From Loxodes magnus (lineage: Eukaryota; Ciliophora; Karyorelictea; Loxodida; Loxodidae), in contig CAMPDV010000455.1 in assembly GCA_946699065.1 (NCBI GenBank), positions 1 through 64,000 on the forward strand: a stretch of 64,000 bases of DNA, in the 5' to 3' direction. Positions 47,470-59,014 of this stretch are shown here, piece after piece. The notes below the pieces were generated by a model, which saw only the letters and a list, made by a program, of their open reading frames with translations, was not told where the DNA came from and ran no database searches. Every line of letters begins with the position of its first letter. Positions within the stretch are counted from its first letter, which is position 1. The position numbers and the translations under genes are program-made.

Positions 47470-49824
47470 AACTTATCCATTCTTTAATGGCTATATAGCT
47501 CAAATTTACTAAATCAATCTTCAACATATTATTCATAAGCAAAAACATATCCAAACTTATCTCTTACTTTCATCTCATTTAAAGCAGCAACATCTTTAAT
47601 TTATTTTTATTCTCAATATTTTTTGTTTCTTTCATATATATTTCTTGAAAAGTCTTTTGTCGAATAATTTTTTATACCTTCTAGTTTTATAAAAGGTTCT
47701 AAGCATACTATAGGTAAAGCAACAGCTTCAGGAAGATTCAAATCATACTTATTCCAACTATCTCTCTAAATATTATACCTTCATATATCTTTTAAAATTA
47801 ATCTTTTCTAATTTAATACTCCAAAAGAATATATGTTTATTCACTTCTATCTACTACTAATGTCTAATTAGTTATTTAAAAAGGAAATTAAGAACAGTTC
47901 AATCATTTATTTTCATTTCCTATTTTTAACTTTTCTACTGATTATAACATCTGTCCATTTCTAGAAGCACATCCAACTACAAAAATGTGTTCTTAAGCTG
48001 CTGCTATTCCAGATCCAAATCTTCCTTCATTTAGATTACTAAGTCCTTTGCAATTACCTTTGAAATCAAATTATCAAGTTTCTTTTATTTCTTAAAGTTA
48101 ATTTTAAGATTTTCCTCCAATTAAATATAAGTTATTTTAATATTCTATACTTCTACTTCCTAAGGGAATTATATTTTAAGATTCTACCTGTTATATTTAT
48201 TTTTTTTCAATATAAAATATTCATAAATTTTTAGTTTAAAACTAAAAAAAGTGAATATACATAGAATCTTTTAACTTTTATTATGTTTATTTTATTTAGT
48301 TTATATTTAACTAAACCATCTTTTATTCTTATAGACTTATATTTTCTTATAGTTTCTTTCTTATTAGTGAGATGTAATTTTAATTTATTAAATTTCTAAG
48401 TAAAAGTATAAAATTTTATTTTTAAGTTTATAAGATTTTAATGTTTTAATTTTATTACTTTTATATCATTTATTTTTAGTCTAAATTTTATATTTCAAAA
48501 ATACTTTTTAAATTTAATTTAGAAATTATATTTCTATCTCTTATTCAATTCTATAAGATCTTTATTTTCTAATCTAAATAAAAAACATTTTAAGATTATA
48601 TTTCTTTATTCCTAAGATTACTTTATACTATTAAGTTAATAAATAACTTACTAATATTTTATTATTTCTTTGTAATAGTAAAAGCTTTTTCTATTATTTA
48701 CCTCTATATATCTTTTAACTTCTATTTAGTATTCTAACCTTTTTAGATTTATTATTCTTTCTCTTATATCTTTATTATAAAAAAATGGCTTCTAAGAAAT
48801 AACAGAACTTTGAACAAAACATTTAAACAGGAAAATTCTCTAAAAAATAAAAAAGCGAAATAATTACAATGAGTGAAAGTGAGAAATATGATTGATATGA
48901 CGAACATTAACCACTTGAAAATCCAGAATTAAAAAAACTTCGAACGCAAACTAAAATAGAAATATTATCTAAGTTATTAAAAGAGTTTATGTTTAAAAAT
49001 ATATACCTCACTGATAAAGTAGAAAAATTAGAAAAACTAATAACGTCTTTACTTGAGAAACAATATTAATCATCATAAGAAATAGAAAACAAACTGGAAC
49101 AAAAAATTCTTTAAATTTAATAATAAATTCAGGTAACGCCATTTTCGTTTTAACAGAATTAATCAGATCCTATGGAAATAGAAAATGAAGCCTCAAATTA
49201 AAATAAACAGTAAACGTTTATTTAAAATAAGTAGTAAATTTAAATTAAATAAGTGTTACAGGAATAATAGTTTAAAAGAAGAATAAAATGCTACGTGTGC
49301 AATAAATAACACCAATGAAAATACTGCTACTAACTAAGCGAAATTTAAAGAAAGAATAAATAAGATATTTTTAGAAAACTATTTAGGATATATCCAACAT
49401 AAAGCGGAAATATTTAAAGAAAACAATTCTTTAATTCAAATCTTAACTCTTTGATAAATAATTAAGACTACATGCAAGATGAAAACTATTCAGAATATTA
49501 AAGGATGGTGCGCTAATGAAGTGCTATACCGCCTAACTAAGCCTAGTAGAAATTCAAGACAAACTAATAGAGACAAGCTGATAGAATAGGTCAGATGGCT
49601 GACTACTAAGGCTTTAACTTTATTATATCTGTATCTTTAGGTAAATCTTCAAACTTAAAATGATATGATTTCTAGCAAATAGGGCACGACATTAATCCTT
49701 ATAATCAGTACCGAGTATTCAAACATACACCACAGTAAATATGTGAACAAGGTAAGACAGTTGGAAAAGCGTTAGTTAAGTTATAACCTTCCAAGCAGAT
49801 TAAGCACTTTGGTAACGCTTACAT
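47470..49824 (-). pseudogene. RING - coiled coil - kelch gene, copy 4, split by a retroposon
   Basis: N-terminal part 49620-49824 (ATG 49822-49824) keeps a full RING (PCSHIYCGVC, MSCPIC); the rest (47470-48777) keeps the linker and kelch repeats. The zinc-knuckle element G1 (48778-49617) interrupts the linker at about residue 65. Without the insertion the two halves join as in copy 1. Several kelch positions are damaged as well, so it was probably free of constraint. The C-terminus differs from the other copies: no TGA at the usual place. Confidence 0.75.
48785..49615 (+). CDS. zinc-knuckle retroposon G1, complete copy (ORF only)
   Basis: One frame of about 277 codons fills the whole insertion, from ATG 48785 right at its left end to the final GGCTTTAAC. 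N-terminal acidic region, coiled coil (NIYLTDKVEKLEKLITSLLE), a Gln-rich segment (largely TAA/TAG), the knuckle CYVCNKQHQWKYC (CX2CX3HX4C, one residue shorter than usual; Trp by TGA) and a C-terminal ADRIGQMADY. Flanks: TTTATTAT to the left and TTTATTAT to the right fit a short target duplication. Related copies at 2611-3200 and 3541-4272. No reverse transcriptase, so it must be mobilised in trans. No stop codon is visible inside the element. Confidence 0.75.
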
Positions 49825-49989
49825 TTTGATTATAATTTAGTGGTTTAGAAGGTATTTTATAACAGTTAGTATCAAAAATAAAATATGATAATAAAAATAT
49901 ATCTTATATTTTATTAATCTTATTAATATTATTTACTTAAAATAAATAGTCTTATCTAAGTGTCTAAAATAATGATAATAATAATATAT

Positions 49990-50722
49990 TCATGTGGCCT
50001 CCATTTTTTTTGGTTTATCACAAATTAGAGCTTATAAGATTTGCATAAATCAATATGACTCAAGGCCGTATTCTTCTGGATTTTCTGGTTCGTAACTCCT
50101 TATAGCTTGCTTATTTTCTCCTTTTGCTAATGCTTGTAAATCAAATCCAAATTTTCATCTTTATTATTGTCTCATTGCATCTTAAATTTTTGGAGCTTTT
50201 AAGAATGGTTAAAATATTTTTGCTTGTAAATTTTTCTGCTTGGCGAGCAATAGATCTTGAATAGGTTTTAGATTTCTCTTTCCATTACTTAAGATTGTTT
50301 CTTCTTAAATCTATAAAACTAATTAACTTTGTTTCCATTATTATTGCAATATCAACATCTATTTTTTCTTTTCTATCATGCCAAGCTTGAGTTCGAATTC
50401 CCTTATCCTTTTGATTCCGGATCTAATAGTAATTGAGTTTGGTATACCCAGTTAACTGATCCTCAGGACAAAATTTTATCTTAAATTCCATTCGATTTAC
50501 ACGATCTACCTTTCATCTCTTAAGAAATAGTTTATTATTTAATTTCTTCCTTAAGACTTTATTTATTTATCGATTTTTTGATGGTTAGCATGATGTATTA
50601 AATTATTTATTTAAGGTCTTAAATTTCTTTTGCTAGTTTCTAATTTTCCAATTGTAACAAATAGAAATAGTTAATTAATTATTAGGTTTTGCTGGAGAAT
50701 TCCATTATTTCTAAGGTGCCAT
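49990..50722 (-). CDS. gene X, small coiled protein with three micro-introns (unrecognised)
   Basis: ATG 50720-50722 to TGA 49990-49992. Removing three GT...AG introns of 19 nt (50640-50658), 23 nt (50480-50502) and 25 nt (50423-50447) gives 666 bases, exactly 222 codons. Each intron repairs a change of phase, and the spliced protein is consistent: NLRPQINNLIHHANHQKIDK, IKFCPEDQLTG, a helical middle (KRIREFELKLGMIEKKKQML; LKPIQDLLLAKQKNLQAKI) and YEPENPEEYGLESYWFMQIL. No family recognised. It lies just upstream of kelch copy 4 in map order, on the same strand, behind its start. The second copy (57784-58526) is frameshifted. Confidence 0.75.
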
Positions 50723-50906
50723 TTTATATTATATATAGTTTATAATAAAAAAAGTAATATGATTAGATATCTATAATATATAGAATATTATAAGTTTAAT
50801 TAAAAATGAAATCTATTTCAAAATAAAGTTTTCTATTTTTAATCTTAAAAGAGATCTAACTATAAATATATTTATGCTATATACTTTTTATACATTTTTA
50901 TTTATT

Positions 50907-51201
50907 CATTTACACTAAAACAGTTTTTGGGATCAGAAAATCCTTTCTGATTAGACGACTCGACGCTCTCTTTTAAGGAAAACGGGGATATCCTATTATG
51001 CTCCAGATATAGCTGCTAGGGATCTCCATCACTATGAGCAGCCAGACTTAAAGTCCCTACCAATAGAAGATAATCTCAAAGAAAGTGTTCAGAAAATGAC
51101 TCTGACCATGGACTTTTTCAGCGACAGGAAAGGAACTTGTTCCTAGCCTTAATACCAGAAAGTGTAGTAAAGAAGGCCAATATCAGCTTCAACCATCTTT
51201 T
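50907..51201 (+). repeat. repeat B, copy 3
   Basis: A-box-like core reads AGATATAGCTGC and B-box-like core ACTTAAAGTCC, more decayed than copy 4. Confidence 0.6.
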
Positions 51202-51204
51202 CTA

Positions 51205-51960
51205 TTATTTAAAAATTTGATTGACTTAAAATTTTTCGTATAAGGATTAATTAATTTTAATTACAATAAAGGATTTTAATATAATTTTTAATAATTTATT
51301 TAGCACAAGGAAAAAAAGGTTTAATATTAAAATTAAATAATAAATCTAATTTCGTATTTGGATTTAAATATCAGGCTTTTAAATATTAAAATGAAAAATT
51401 AAATATGAATAATTATATAAGGAAATTTATATATAAAAGGATAGAAATATAGTGATATTTATTTAATAGAAAGATATTTTATTTTAGTAAAGCATGGATA
51501 TTAAAAGTAGTATACAGTTTTATTGACAAATAAAAACTATGAAAGAAAATATTATAAGAACTTTTAGAAATAAATTAGCATATTAAAAGAGAAAAAGGAA
51601 TCATAATTAATATAACTACATAGTTTACATTTTATTTAGTCAATTAATTTTTAGGAAAATGACAATATAAATAATTATACAAAATTAAATAATAAAATAA
51701 AAAGAAAGTAGAATCTATATAAAAAAGATTATTATTAATATTACTATTATAGAAAGTTTTAACATCTAAATATAAAATTTTCATATAAATTAAATAAATA
51801 TTTTTTAATTCAGTTAAATTAAATAATTTAAATTATCAATTGGATTTAAAACATTTTAGCTAGATCATAAATAGGTAATTGATAAAAGGAGAAGAATGAT
51901 TATAAATTAGGAATAATAAGGAACTGAATATAAAATTAAAATATAGTTAATGATATGATG
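51205..51960. repeat. repeat R, copy 3
   Basis: Follows repeat B; nearly identical to 59015-59800. Confidence 0.6.
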
Positions 51961-52400
51961 AAGGTTAAGTAAAATAGGATTGATTTAGGTCTGATTATAG
52001 ATGAAGTAGTTATTGATATGTCTTGGAAAGTAAATGATTGGTTATTTGTGGTTTAATTAGTTAATAAATATTAAAAAAATAATCTATATTGTTGCCATAA
52101 TTTTAAAATAAGTTATTATCTTTATAAGATGCTTAATACGAATATGATTTTAACTACAGTTTTTACTTTTATTTTCTATATTTAAAATTGAAAAAATATA
52201 AAAATTCACTCTTATAAACATAAAATTATATTATTTTAAAATAAATTTAAAACTATTTTACATCAATGTATTAAATATAGTAATAAAAGCTAATTACTCT
52301 ATATTATTATATATAACAATAAAATCTAATTCAAGCAAAACTATCTAATTATTAATAAATCTACATGATATACTCTATACTCTATTTCTACCTATTTACT

Positions 52401-53165
52401 ATCTATTTAATTATTATCCTTAACTATCTATTTAGTTATTATTACTAACTATCTAATTCTTTATTATCTTTTCATCTAAAATGTTATTTATTTAGCATAA
52501 AAATAGGAATATTTAATATTAGCATATAATTAGATTAACCTTAAAATAAAGGTTATTTAAAAATATATTATATAAAAAAAGAATAGATAAGATAGTTTAA
52601 AATATTAATTAAAATAAAGATAAAGAGATAATTTTCTTTATAAAAGTAAATTAAGATGATATATACTAAAGAAACTTAATGAAATAGATTTTTTAACTAA
52701 TAATTAATGAGATAATATATTACTTATATATTTTATTTTTTATCTAAACTATAAATAAGTTAAAGTTTATAGCAAAAAAGGACATAAGCAAGTATATCTA
52801 AAAATTATTATAAATATTTCAGGTAAAGTAATTATTTAAATTGGTAATAAAAGCTTTTATCTTAATTATAGGATGATTGGGCTATTTTATACATTTAATT
52901 ATTATTTTATTTTCAATATATATTTCAAAGGAAAAGTTAAAAAATGTTAATAATATCTATATTTAAAGATGTTTAATTTTAACTAATTTATTTAATTTTT
53001 TAATTCAAAAATGTAAAATTTATTCTAAAATAGCTTAACTTGTATTGAATTATCTTTTAATCTCTTATTTTAAAATAATTAGGTATAAATATTGATTAGT
53101 TAAAAAATAAAATTAAAGTCTTTTATTTTATTTTTACTATTTTATTAAATATATTCTTTAAAACC
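52401..53165. repeat. AT-rich dispersed repeat
   Basis: 52510-52830 matches 22800-23110 (ATAATTAGATTAACCTTA and the AGTTTATAGCAAAAAAGGA region). Remainder plain A/T. Confidence 0.4.
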
Positions 53166-53169
53166 GCCA

Positions 53170-53655
53170 TAGTTGTTCGAAGGTGAACAACAAGGTCATC
53201 TTCATCAGAGGTTGGGGAAGTTAAGTACCCATAATCGACGCTATGTCTTCCTCTGCTTTGGTTTGGCCTCGAGACATAAGATTCTTAGACCTTCGACACT
53301 GGCATAATTTAAATTTAATTTAATTCTGGAACGAAAAAGAAATAATATTGCGAGCTTCATCAGAGGTGGAGAATTTAAGTACCCATAATTGACACATGTC
53401 GTCCTCTGCTTTGGTGATGCAATGAGACACAATCCTGCCATGTCCTTGGACCTCCACCAAGTATTAAAGATTACGAGTATTCTAAAATTATATCAGTATT
53501 GAACATTTTTATCAGTACTGAATAATTATACCAGTATTGAACAAGGTCTACCAGTATCTGATAATTTTATCAGCAAGAAACATTCTTGTCAGTATGAAAC
53601 ATTTTTTTTAAAGAGCTGCGCACCAACGAGAGTGCTACGCGCTCTATAATCAAAT
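53170..53655 (+). repeat. SINE-like repeat family A, copy 4 (opposite strand)
   Basis: Element-sense copy on the plus strand: 5' hairpin GTTGTTC-GAAGGT-GAACAAC (53173-53192, seven pairs), two ~70-bp blocks, about six TACTGATA-type units, then 3' hairpin and a short TTTA tail (53610-53660). Inverted relative to the other three, so not explained by the unit duplication. Confidence 0.8.
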
Positions 53656-53889
53656 TTATTTAATAGATTTTGTTTACTATATTTTACCCTTAAATAATAA
53701 ATTATCTAAAAACCATTATTGAATAATAGACAAGAATATAAAAAGAGATTTTTCCATGAGAATCATTAAAATAAAATTAAACTTCCCTAATTTCTAAATA
53801 TCTTTTAGATTTTAAACGAGTATATAAAAAAGATTAACTTTATAAAAGTTATATTTAAGGTATCGATAATAATTAAAATCTATTTACTT

Positions 53890-54310
53890 TTATTCAAATA
53901 AATAATAAATTAATTTATTATAGAGCACTTAACTCTTTCAATATTAATTTTAATATTAAAAAAACTGTTCTCATACTTCATGTTTTCATTCGTTTCGTCC
54001 AATTAGTCATGCTTGCTTCTCAAAATGGGGAATCTATTTATTAAATATTATTCTTGAATTTTGAACCAAATACTCCAGTCTTATTGAATAAAATCCAAAT
54101 AAGAATTATTAGATAAGTCATTAGTATACCATCAATCAAACTTTCATAGTGCTAGCAAGAATCCTCAGGAAAGTTAGGTTTGTCTCTTCTGAGCTTGATC
54201 ACCCTTCTTCTTGTTGGGATTTAGTGCGAGATTACTCGTAATGCAGTATACATTTCAATAGATTACCTTTAAGTTCTCTGAAAGCGGTTGACATCCATAT
54301 TTTTTATTTT
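53890..54310 (-). repeat. repeat E, copy 3
   Basis: Shares GTGCGAGATTACTCGTAATG and neighbouring blocks with copy 2 almost base for base; the hairpin tail is shortened (53905-53940). Confidence 0.6.
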
Positions 54311-54311
54311 A

Positions 54312-55301
54312 TAATAATATAATGAATTATAATGATTCTTCCTTTAATAGGCTCATCATCGCATTTAAAAACCTTTTTTTTTCTAAATATTAAATTCTAA
54401 AAATTTGTTTGAATCGCTTTCCTGAAAGATATATTTCTTGTGCTGATTTAACCCTTTTTTATAATTGAAATTATGGCTCAATCAAGATTAATACCTTGGA
54501 TTTTCTCGTTTCTTCTTTGCTATGCTAATATTTTATCTCTTAAAATTTCACTCCCTCTATGTATTTTATTTCTGTATAATGTAAAATTTGGAGTGCAATA
54601 TAAATTACTGAAAAAATAGCATAATTAAAGTTTTATTATTCTAATTTTCGTTTAAAAATATCAGTATTATCTTACCACGTGGCCAATTCTCCTGTGATAT
54701 AAGCATTACTTTATTCTCCTATATAAAAAAAAATTTTCCGGTTAATTTTTAGGTTCTAAATCCATAGAGTAGTTCATTAACATATTTTAAAGAATTAAGC
54801 TATCCGCTAACTCTGCGAATTAATTGAACTTAGTTTCTAATTATTCAAACCCATATTTTCTGAATATATGTTGTCAATTTTTTATTCTTAGATATTAGAA
54901 ATCAGGTTTATATTTGTTCTTCGAGCTCTAGTACATATCTTAAAAATTAACGATTTTCTTCTTTCTTATTTTTATAATTTCTTAAATTTATTTTGCTAAT
55001 TTTAATCTGGCTGATATGAATCCTTATTAAAAGAAACATTTACAAGAAATTTCCATTTTTATAACAATAAGCAAATTATATTGAAAAATAGCTTTAATCA
55101 ACCATAATTATTTAACTAAATTTGCTTATAGAAAGATTTTAAGCCTTTTATTCTATTTTACTCTTCCTTAAAAGATATCTATTATTTATCAATTTTTATT
55201 TAAGAAGCTATAAAACATGTTTAAAGCCGAGCTTGAGTAAAAAGTTTAGGCCGTATAAGAAATTTTTTCTTGTGAATAAAAAAAATAAAATCCAACTTCA
55301 T
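54312..55301 (-). CDS. unrecognised gene, 3' end at repeat E
   Basis: From ATG 55299-55301 the minus strand gives about 330 residues in one phase. A basic N-terminus is followed by a well-mixed C-terminal half (YIGEQSNAYITGELATWQDN; YIEGVKFQEIKYQHSKEE; VLILIEPQFQLQKRVKSAQE). The frame runs into repeat E near 54310 (last clear part KKKVFKCDDEPIKGR), so the 3' end may be replaced by the repeat. The plus strand is open too (ATG 54473 to a TGA near 55325), but its translation is a monotonous Phe/Leu/Ile mix, as expected for a complement. No family recognised. Confidence 0.45.
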
Positions 55302-56090
55302 TATTCTTTAAATTAGTTAAAAAATGAAAAAAAAAACTAAGTAAATGTAGGCAATATTATGTAAAGCATAATAAAAAAATTATAAATATATACAATTATT
55401 GATTTTAATAATAATATATTAAATATTTTCATTAAATTAATATATTTATATGGATAAGTTAAATTTTATTATATTGTTTAATATTATATTTTAGTTATTA
55501 GTGAATGCTAAAATAATCAAAATTTATTTATATTTCTTGTATATTAAAGGACTCTACTTAATTATGTGCTTATAGAAGATTTGTTTCTTTATTATAGTTG
55601 CATAGTTAATATAATAATTATTCTTACTCCACAAAAATTATTTTCTAAGAGTTTAAATTTTTATAAATATATATATAAATTTAATTTAACAATAAAGTAA
55701 ACTTAGACAACTGGATCTGTCTTGGTTATTATATTTAGTTAATATTTAACACTATTATAAAAAATTATTTTTTATGAAAAATAATATAATTTTCTTTAAA
55801 AGGCATATCTTCTAATTATATGCACTTATACTTGAAATATTTAGTTTTTTGCTATTTAATTTTAATTAATTAAAAATCTAATTCAAAGTTTATCATCAAA
55901 GTATAATTTTAGATATTTAGTAATCATTTAGATTTAACTTAAGAATATTTAAAAAATAAGTTAAAATTAACTAAAATAAATTAATTTTAATTTTAAGCTA
56001 ATTATTTAAAGAAATAAGACAATTATATAAAATAGAGAATTTTTATTTCCTATAAACTAAAATAGTATTATATTATTAAAATTATGTTCT
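55302..56090. other. AT-rich spacer
   Basis: No supported feature between the unknown gene and the 3' end of kelch copy 5. Confidence 0.4.
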
Positions 56091-57618
56091 TCATTACAAT
56101 TTTTTAACTGCTATATAGCTCAAATTTACTAAATCAATCTTCAATATTGAAAACATATTTTATTCTATAGCTAAAACATATCCAAACTTATCTCTTACTT
56201 TTGTCTCTGTTTAAGCTGCAACATCTTTAAAAATTTTACTTTATAGTCACTAATCTTTGTTTCTTTTATAAATTATTCTTGAATATTCTTCAGTAATAAT
56301 ATTTTTTATACCTCCTAATATAATAAAAGGTTCTAAAAATACTACAGGATAAGCAACAACTTCGGGAAGATTTAAATCACACTTATTTCATCTATCATTA
56401 TATATATTATATTTTCATATATCTTTTAAAGTTTATAATTTCTAATTTACTCCGCCAAAAGAATAAATGTTATTTTCAGCTTTATCAACTACTAAAGTTT
56501 AGCATGCTATTTAAAATGGGAATTAAGAACAGCTCTATCATAAACCTTATTAGCCTATTTTCAACTTTTCTACTGATTATAACAATTGTCCCTTTCTTAT
56601 AAATCCTCCAACTACATAAATATGCTCCTAAGCTGCTGCTATTCCAAATTAATGTCTTACTTCGTTTAGATTACTAAGTTTTTTACAGTTACCTTCATAA
56701 TCGAATTATAAAGTTTCTTTAATTGATTAATCTTAGTTAAATCCTCCAACTAAATATAATTTATTTTAGCATTCTATACTTCTATTTAAATAGGGAATTG
56801 TAATTTAAGTTTAAACTAGTCGTAATTATTCTGTTTCAATATTAAATAAACATAAAAATTACTTTTTCCAATAAAAGAAATGAATAAGCTTAGATTCCTT
56901 AAAATGTTATTATGTTTATTTAGCTTTATTACCTAATTAATCCATTTTTTGTACTTATAAAGTAGTTATTTTTTATAGTTTTGAGCTTATTTGGTAGATA
57001 TGTTATAATTGTAATTTTTGCGTTATATGAATTAAAGTTCTTAGTAATATGATTAAATTTAATTTCTAACTTTATTAATATTATATCTTTTATACTGTCT
57101 GCTTTTATATAATTTCTGTCTAGTCTGATTCTAAAATAATATAAATATCTGAATATTTGAATTTAGAAATAATATTTGTATTCCTTGATAAAGCCTACAG
57201 ATGATTAATTTTTTAATCTAAATAAGTAGCATTTTAAGTTAATATTTGCTGATTCTTAAGATTGTTTTATTAGATTTATAAGATATTTACTAATCTTTTA
57301 TTATTTCCTTGTAATGCATTCTTATTTTTCACTTCCTTACCTTTTCAAGTCTCTTATCTTCTGCTTAATATTTTAAACTCTTTAAGTCTATTATTCTTTT
57401 GCCTATATCATTCTTATCAAAGCCTTATCTTAAGGTAAATCTTAAAATTTAAAATGATACACTTATTAACAAACAGGACATGACATTAAACCTTATAGTC
57501 AGTACTAAGTATTCAAACACACGCCACAGTAAATATGTGAACAAGGTAAGACAGTTGGAAGAGCGTTAGTTAAGTTGTAATCTTGCGAGCAGATTAAGCA
57601 TTTTGGTAAGGCTTACAT
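56091..57618 (-). pseudogene. RING - coiled coil - kelch gene, copy 5 (most diverged)
   Basis: ATG 57616-57618, complete RING (CLIC, PCSHIYCGVC, MSCPVC), linker, and kelch motifs (SKQ., VVGG-like positions) to TGA 56091-56093. The span, 1528 bp, is not a multiple of three, so at least one indel or an unrecognised intron is present. Divergence from copies 1-3 is spread over the whole length. Followed on the same strand order by gene X copy 2, as in copy 4. Confidence 0.6.
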
Positions 57619-57783
57619 TTTTATTATAATTTAGTGGTTTAGAAGGTATTTTATAACAGTTAGTATCAAAAATAAAATATGATAATAAAAATATAAGATA
57701 TATTTTATTAATCTTATTAATATTATCTATTTAAAATAAATAGTTTTGTCTAAGTGTCTAAAATAATGATAATAATAATATAT

Positions 57784-58526
57784 TCATGTGGACTCAATTT
57801 TTTTTGGTTTATCACAAATTAGAGCTTATAAGATTTGCATAAATCAATATGAATCAAGGCCGTATTCTTCTGGATTTTCTGGTTCGTAACTCCTTATAGC
57901 TTGCTTATTTTCTCCTTTTGCTAATGCATGTAAATGAAATCCAAATTTTCATCTTTAGTATTGTTTCATTGCATCTTAAATTTTGGGAGCTTTTAAGAAT
58001 GGTTAAAATATTTTTGCTTGTAAATTTTTCTGCTTGGCGAGCAATGATCATTGAATAGGTTTTAGATTTCTCTTTCCATTACTTAAGATTGTTTCTTCTT
58101 AAATCTATAACACTAATTAACTTTGTTTCCATTATTATTGCAATATCAACATCTATTTTTTCTTTTCTATCATGCCAAGCTTGAGTTCGAATTCCCTTAT
58201 CCTTTTGATTCCGGATCTAATAGTAATTGAGTTTGGTATACCCAGTTAACTGATCCTCAGGTAAAAATTTTATCTTAAATTCCATTAGATTTACACAATC
58301 TACCTTTCATCTCTTAAGAAATAGTTTATTATTTAATTTCTTCCTTAAGACTTTATTTATTTATCGATTTTTTGATGGTTAGCATGATGTATTAAATTAT
58401 TTATTTAAGGTCTTAAATTTCTTTTGCTAGTTTCTAGTTTTTCAATTGTAACAAATAGAAATAGTTAGCTAAGTCTAGTTAATTATTAGGTTTTGTTGGA
58501 GAATTCCATTAATTCTTAGGTGCCAT
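57784..58526 (-). pseudogene. gene X, copy 2, frameshifted
   Basis: Same ATG (58524-58526), TGA (57784-57786) and all three intron sequences as copy 1, but a 10-bp insertion in exon 1 near 58467-58476 (GCTAAGTCTA) makes the spliced length 676, not divisible by three. Confidence 0.65.
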
Positions 58527-58710
58527 TTTATATTATATATAGTTTATAATAAAAAAAGTAATATGATTAGATATCTATAATATATAGAATATTATAAGTT
58601 TAATTAAAAATGAAATCTATTCAAAATAAAGTTTTCTATTTCTTAATCTTAAAAGAGATCTAACTATAAATATATTTATGCTATATACTTTTTATACATT
58701 TTTATTTATT

Positions 58711-59013
58711 CATTTATTAATTTATGTTAAAACAGTTTTTGGGACCGGAAAATCCTTTCTGATAAACGACCCGACGCTCTCTTTTTAAGGAATAATGGGG
58801 ATATCCTGTTGTGCTCCAGGCACAGCTGCTAGGAAGATCCATCGCTATGAGCAGACAGGCTTCAAGTCCCTACCAAGAGCGGATAATTTCAAAGACAGCG
58901 TTCAGAAAATGACTCTGACCAGGGACTTTCTCAGCGACTGGAAAGGAACTTGTTCCTAGCCATAAAACCAGAAAGTGTAGTAAAGAAGGCCAATATCAGC
59001 TCCCACCATCTTT
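58711..59013 (+). repeat. repeat B, copy 4 (best promoter-like boxes)
   Basis: AGGCACAGCTGC at 58818-58829 matches the pol III A box consensus TRGCNNAGYNGG at 10 of 12 positions, and GCTTCAAGTCC at 58859-58869 matches the B box GGTTCRANTCC at 10 of 11. Spacing between starts is 41 bp, within the normal range. Confidence 0.6.
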
Positions 59014-59014
59014 T

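Larger units (their letters stand above)
49625..52400. repeat. second segmental duplication, left copy
   Basis: Matches 57415-60200 in order: kelch N-terminus, gene X, repeat B, repeat R and the AT-rich block up to ACCTATTTACTATCTATTT. Distinct from units 1 and 2, although both have kelch at one end. Confidence 0.85.

Noticed and set aside
54473..55327. Plus-strand frame giving an apparent membrane protein
   Set aside because: T-rich strand translated in a code without stops always gives Phe/Leu/Ile-rich 'membrane' proteins; the A-rich complement gives a balanced protein.
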